From positions 26,805 through 90,804 of the forward strand of contig NW_027196450.1 of the NCBI RefSeq assembly GCF_038502225.1: DNA of 64,000 bases, given 5' to 3'. The translations under genes and the position numbers were made by a program. Positions 62,665 through 64,000 of the stretch are shown in pieces. Numbering within the stretch: position 1 is the first letter of the stretch; every line of letters starts with the position of its first letter. This DNA comes from Cherax quadricarinatus (lineage: Eukaryota > Arthropoda > Malacostraca > Decapoda > Parastacidae). The notes under the pieces are model-generated. The model was not told the DNA's origin. It made no database searches and was given only the letters and a program-made list of their open reading frames with translations.

Positions 62665-64000
62665 ATGGCAACTGTCATAGAGGAACCTATTTCTGCAGGT
62701 GATGGAAATGATGATAGCTTCCAGACCTTTAAAAGTAAACAAAAGAGAAAAAGTGAGAAAGGGCTAGAGCTTCGACGTAGTCAGACTCACTTGACTCGTA
62801 CACAATGTGACACTAAACGTCCTTGGTGCACAGAGGCTGCAAGAAGTCTTTCTTCAAAGGAAGAATGTGTTAAGCTGAACTTCCCTGACAACACCCCGCT
62901 GCCTGCTAAGTGTGCATGGCTAATGGAAGCTGTAAAGAAACATCCTAACTCAAGGATCCAATTTAGGAAAAACACACACAACTTTGTGTTTGCGGAACAG
63001 AATGAAGAACTGATCAATGATCTACTTAGTACACCTTATGGGGGTATTAAGCTGCTCCGACCTCCATCAGACACTCACCACTTTAAAAAATGGGTCAGTA
63101 TCATAATCTTTGGATATCCTCTCTACATGGACCCATCCCATCTGACTCTCAGTGAGCATATCATCAAGCCTAAAAGACTTAAAGGAAAATCCCAAATTAT
63201 TGCCAGTTGGGTAGGTCCTGTGCCCCTCCCCCGGAATATCTGGGTGCATGGTTTACGTTTCCTAAACATCGAAGTGTACCTACTCCCTAAACGTAGGTGT
63301 TACAAATGCCAGCACTATGGCCATGTTGCAGTAGACTGTGGAATACTACATTCTTGGTGGTAAGTGTGCTGGGAAACATTCCACTAGAGAATGCACAGTA
63401 GGCCTTGACAGCCAAAAATTTAAGTGTATTAACTGTAAAGAAGTTGAGGTTACAGTTTCCCACAAGGACTGCAGTCAGAACCCAAACAACCTTCGATGTA
63501 AACCTGATAACAGTCCTTTAATGGTAACTGAGGATGAGGCCGTCCAGTCTACCACAACCAGATCTGAGACTGAACCTCTGCAAAGTGTGCAAGAACCCCA
63601 CCTCACTGCAAAGGATTCTGGTGATACCAGAATGCCATCACACACACACCAGCTGTGGAGGAGCTAGCCATCCCTGCTAGCACATGTGGAACTACTGGTC
63701 TGCCACTACTGATACCTATGGCTGCACCTGAATATGAGGATGAGTTTGTCATTTTTCCCAATACACACAACTACAACAGTCAGACGAACACCACACAGGT
63801 AACCCCCCTGGAAATTGGAGATGAGTCAGATGCACAGGACCTACCTGCAATGAATGATGAAACAGACTTGCCACAGGCACCATCAGAGAACGCTAATGTA
63901 ACCATGGTACCTGTTAAGGTGATAGGTGTTAAAGAAAGCACTAACTCAGAAGTGCCATCCTCCGGAGAGGCATTGGATTCGCCTGACCTTCCTCATATTA
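62665..64000 (+). pseudogene. LINE ORF1 (gag-like, CCHC knuckles), runs off the window
   Basis: Starts at MATVIEEPISAGDGND. A basic N-terminus is followed by an RNA-binding-like region and the knuckle CYKCQHYGHVAVDC (CX2CX4HX4C, about 212-225). A one-base shift near 63340 moves the second knuckle (GKCAGKHSTREC, first Cys replaced by Gly) and the third (CINCKEVEVTVSHKDC) to another frame. The original frame resumes after a CACACA run near 63645 and stays open to the edge with an acidic C-terminal region. Three knuckles in series are typical of ORF1 in Jockey/I-type LINEs. ORF2 would lie beyond 64000. Confidence 0.75.

Overview
The window is eukaryotic and looks like a decapod crustacean (crayfish, lobster or shrimp type). 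The evidence is spliced coding exons with GT-AG introns, several non-LTR retrotransposon clades, two Penelope-like elements, a Ty3/Gypsy element, Tigger, piggyBac-type and hAT DNA transposons, (CA)n and (CT)n microsatellites, and the 'acctggagagagtt...' repeat that I know from decapod genomes. No bacterial operon, CRISPR array or rRNA gene is visible.

The one apparent host gene lies on the minus strand between 34977 and 8679. It is scattered over six small exons (34977-34909, 29333-29187, 18363-18265, 15173-14977, 9242-9158, 8859-8679) whose phases fit together. It encodes a protein with two chromodomains and runs on past the left edge or into an exon I could not find. Everything else from 9 to 34 kb sits in its introns: an RTE-clade LINE split by a Tigger element (10556-14941), SINEs, an inverted Penelope pair inserted as one unit with a 13-bp target duplication and itself split by a young Gypsy element (18742-26819), two TIR elements (27178-28609) and LINE fragments (30538-34140).

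From 36.6 to 51.5 kb the window is a pile of CR1-group and L2-like LINEs. They have landed in, or next to, tandem arrays: a 33-bp minisatellite split by two LINEs, (CA)n tracts that follow LINE 3' ends, and a 2.7-kb array of 15-bp units (44849-47578). One CR1-group copy (47579-51493) has an intact endonuclease/reverse transcriptase ORF and a UAAUG stop-start overlap with its CCCH-finger ORF1.

From 53 to 58.7 kb there is a decayed hAT transposase, then a 16-17-bp minisatellite split by a 404-bp near-perfect palindrome. The right end (58.7-64 kb) holds a LINE RT fragment, a 3.4-kb non-coding stretch with degenerate repeated modules, and the gag-like ORF1 of another LINE running off the window. 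The transposons work as donor and host layers: SINEs share the 3' tail of the RTE LINEs, which probably supplied the machinery that moved them.
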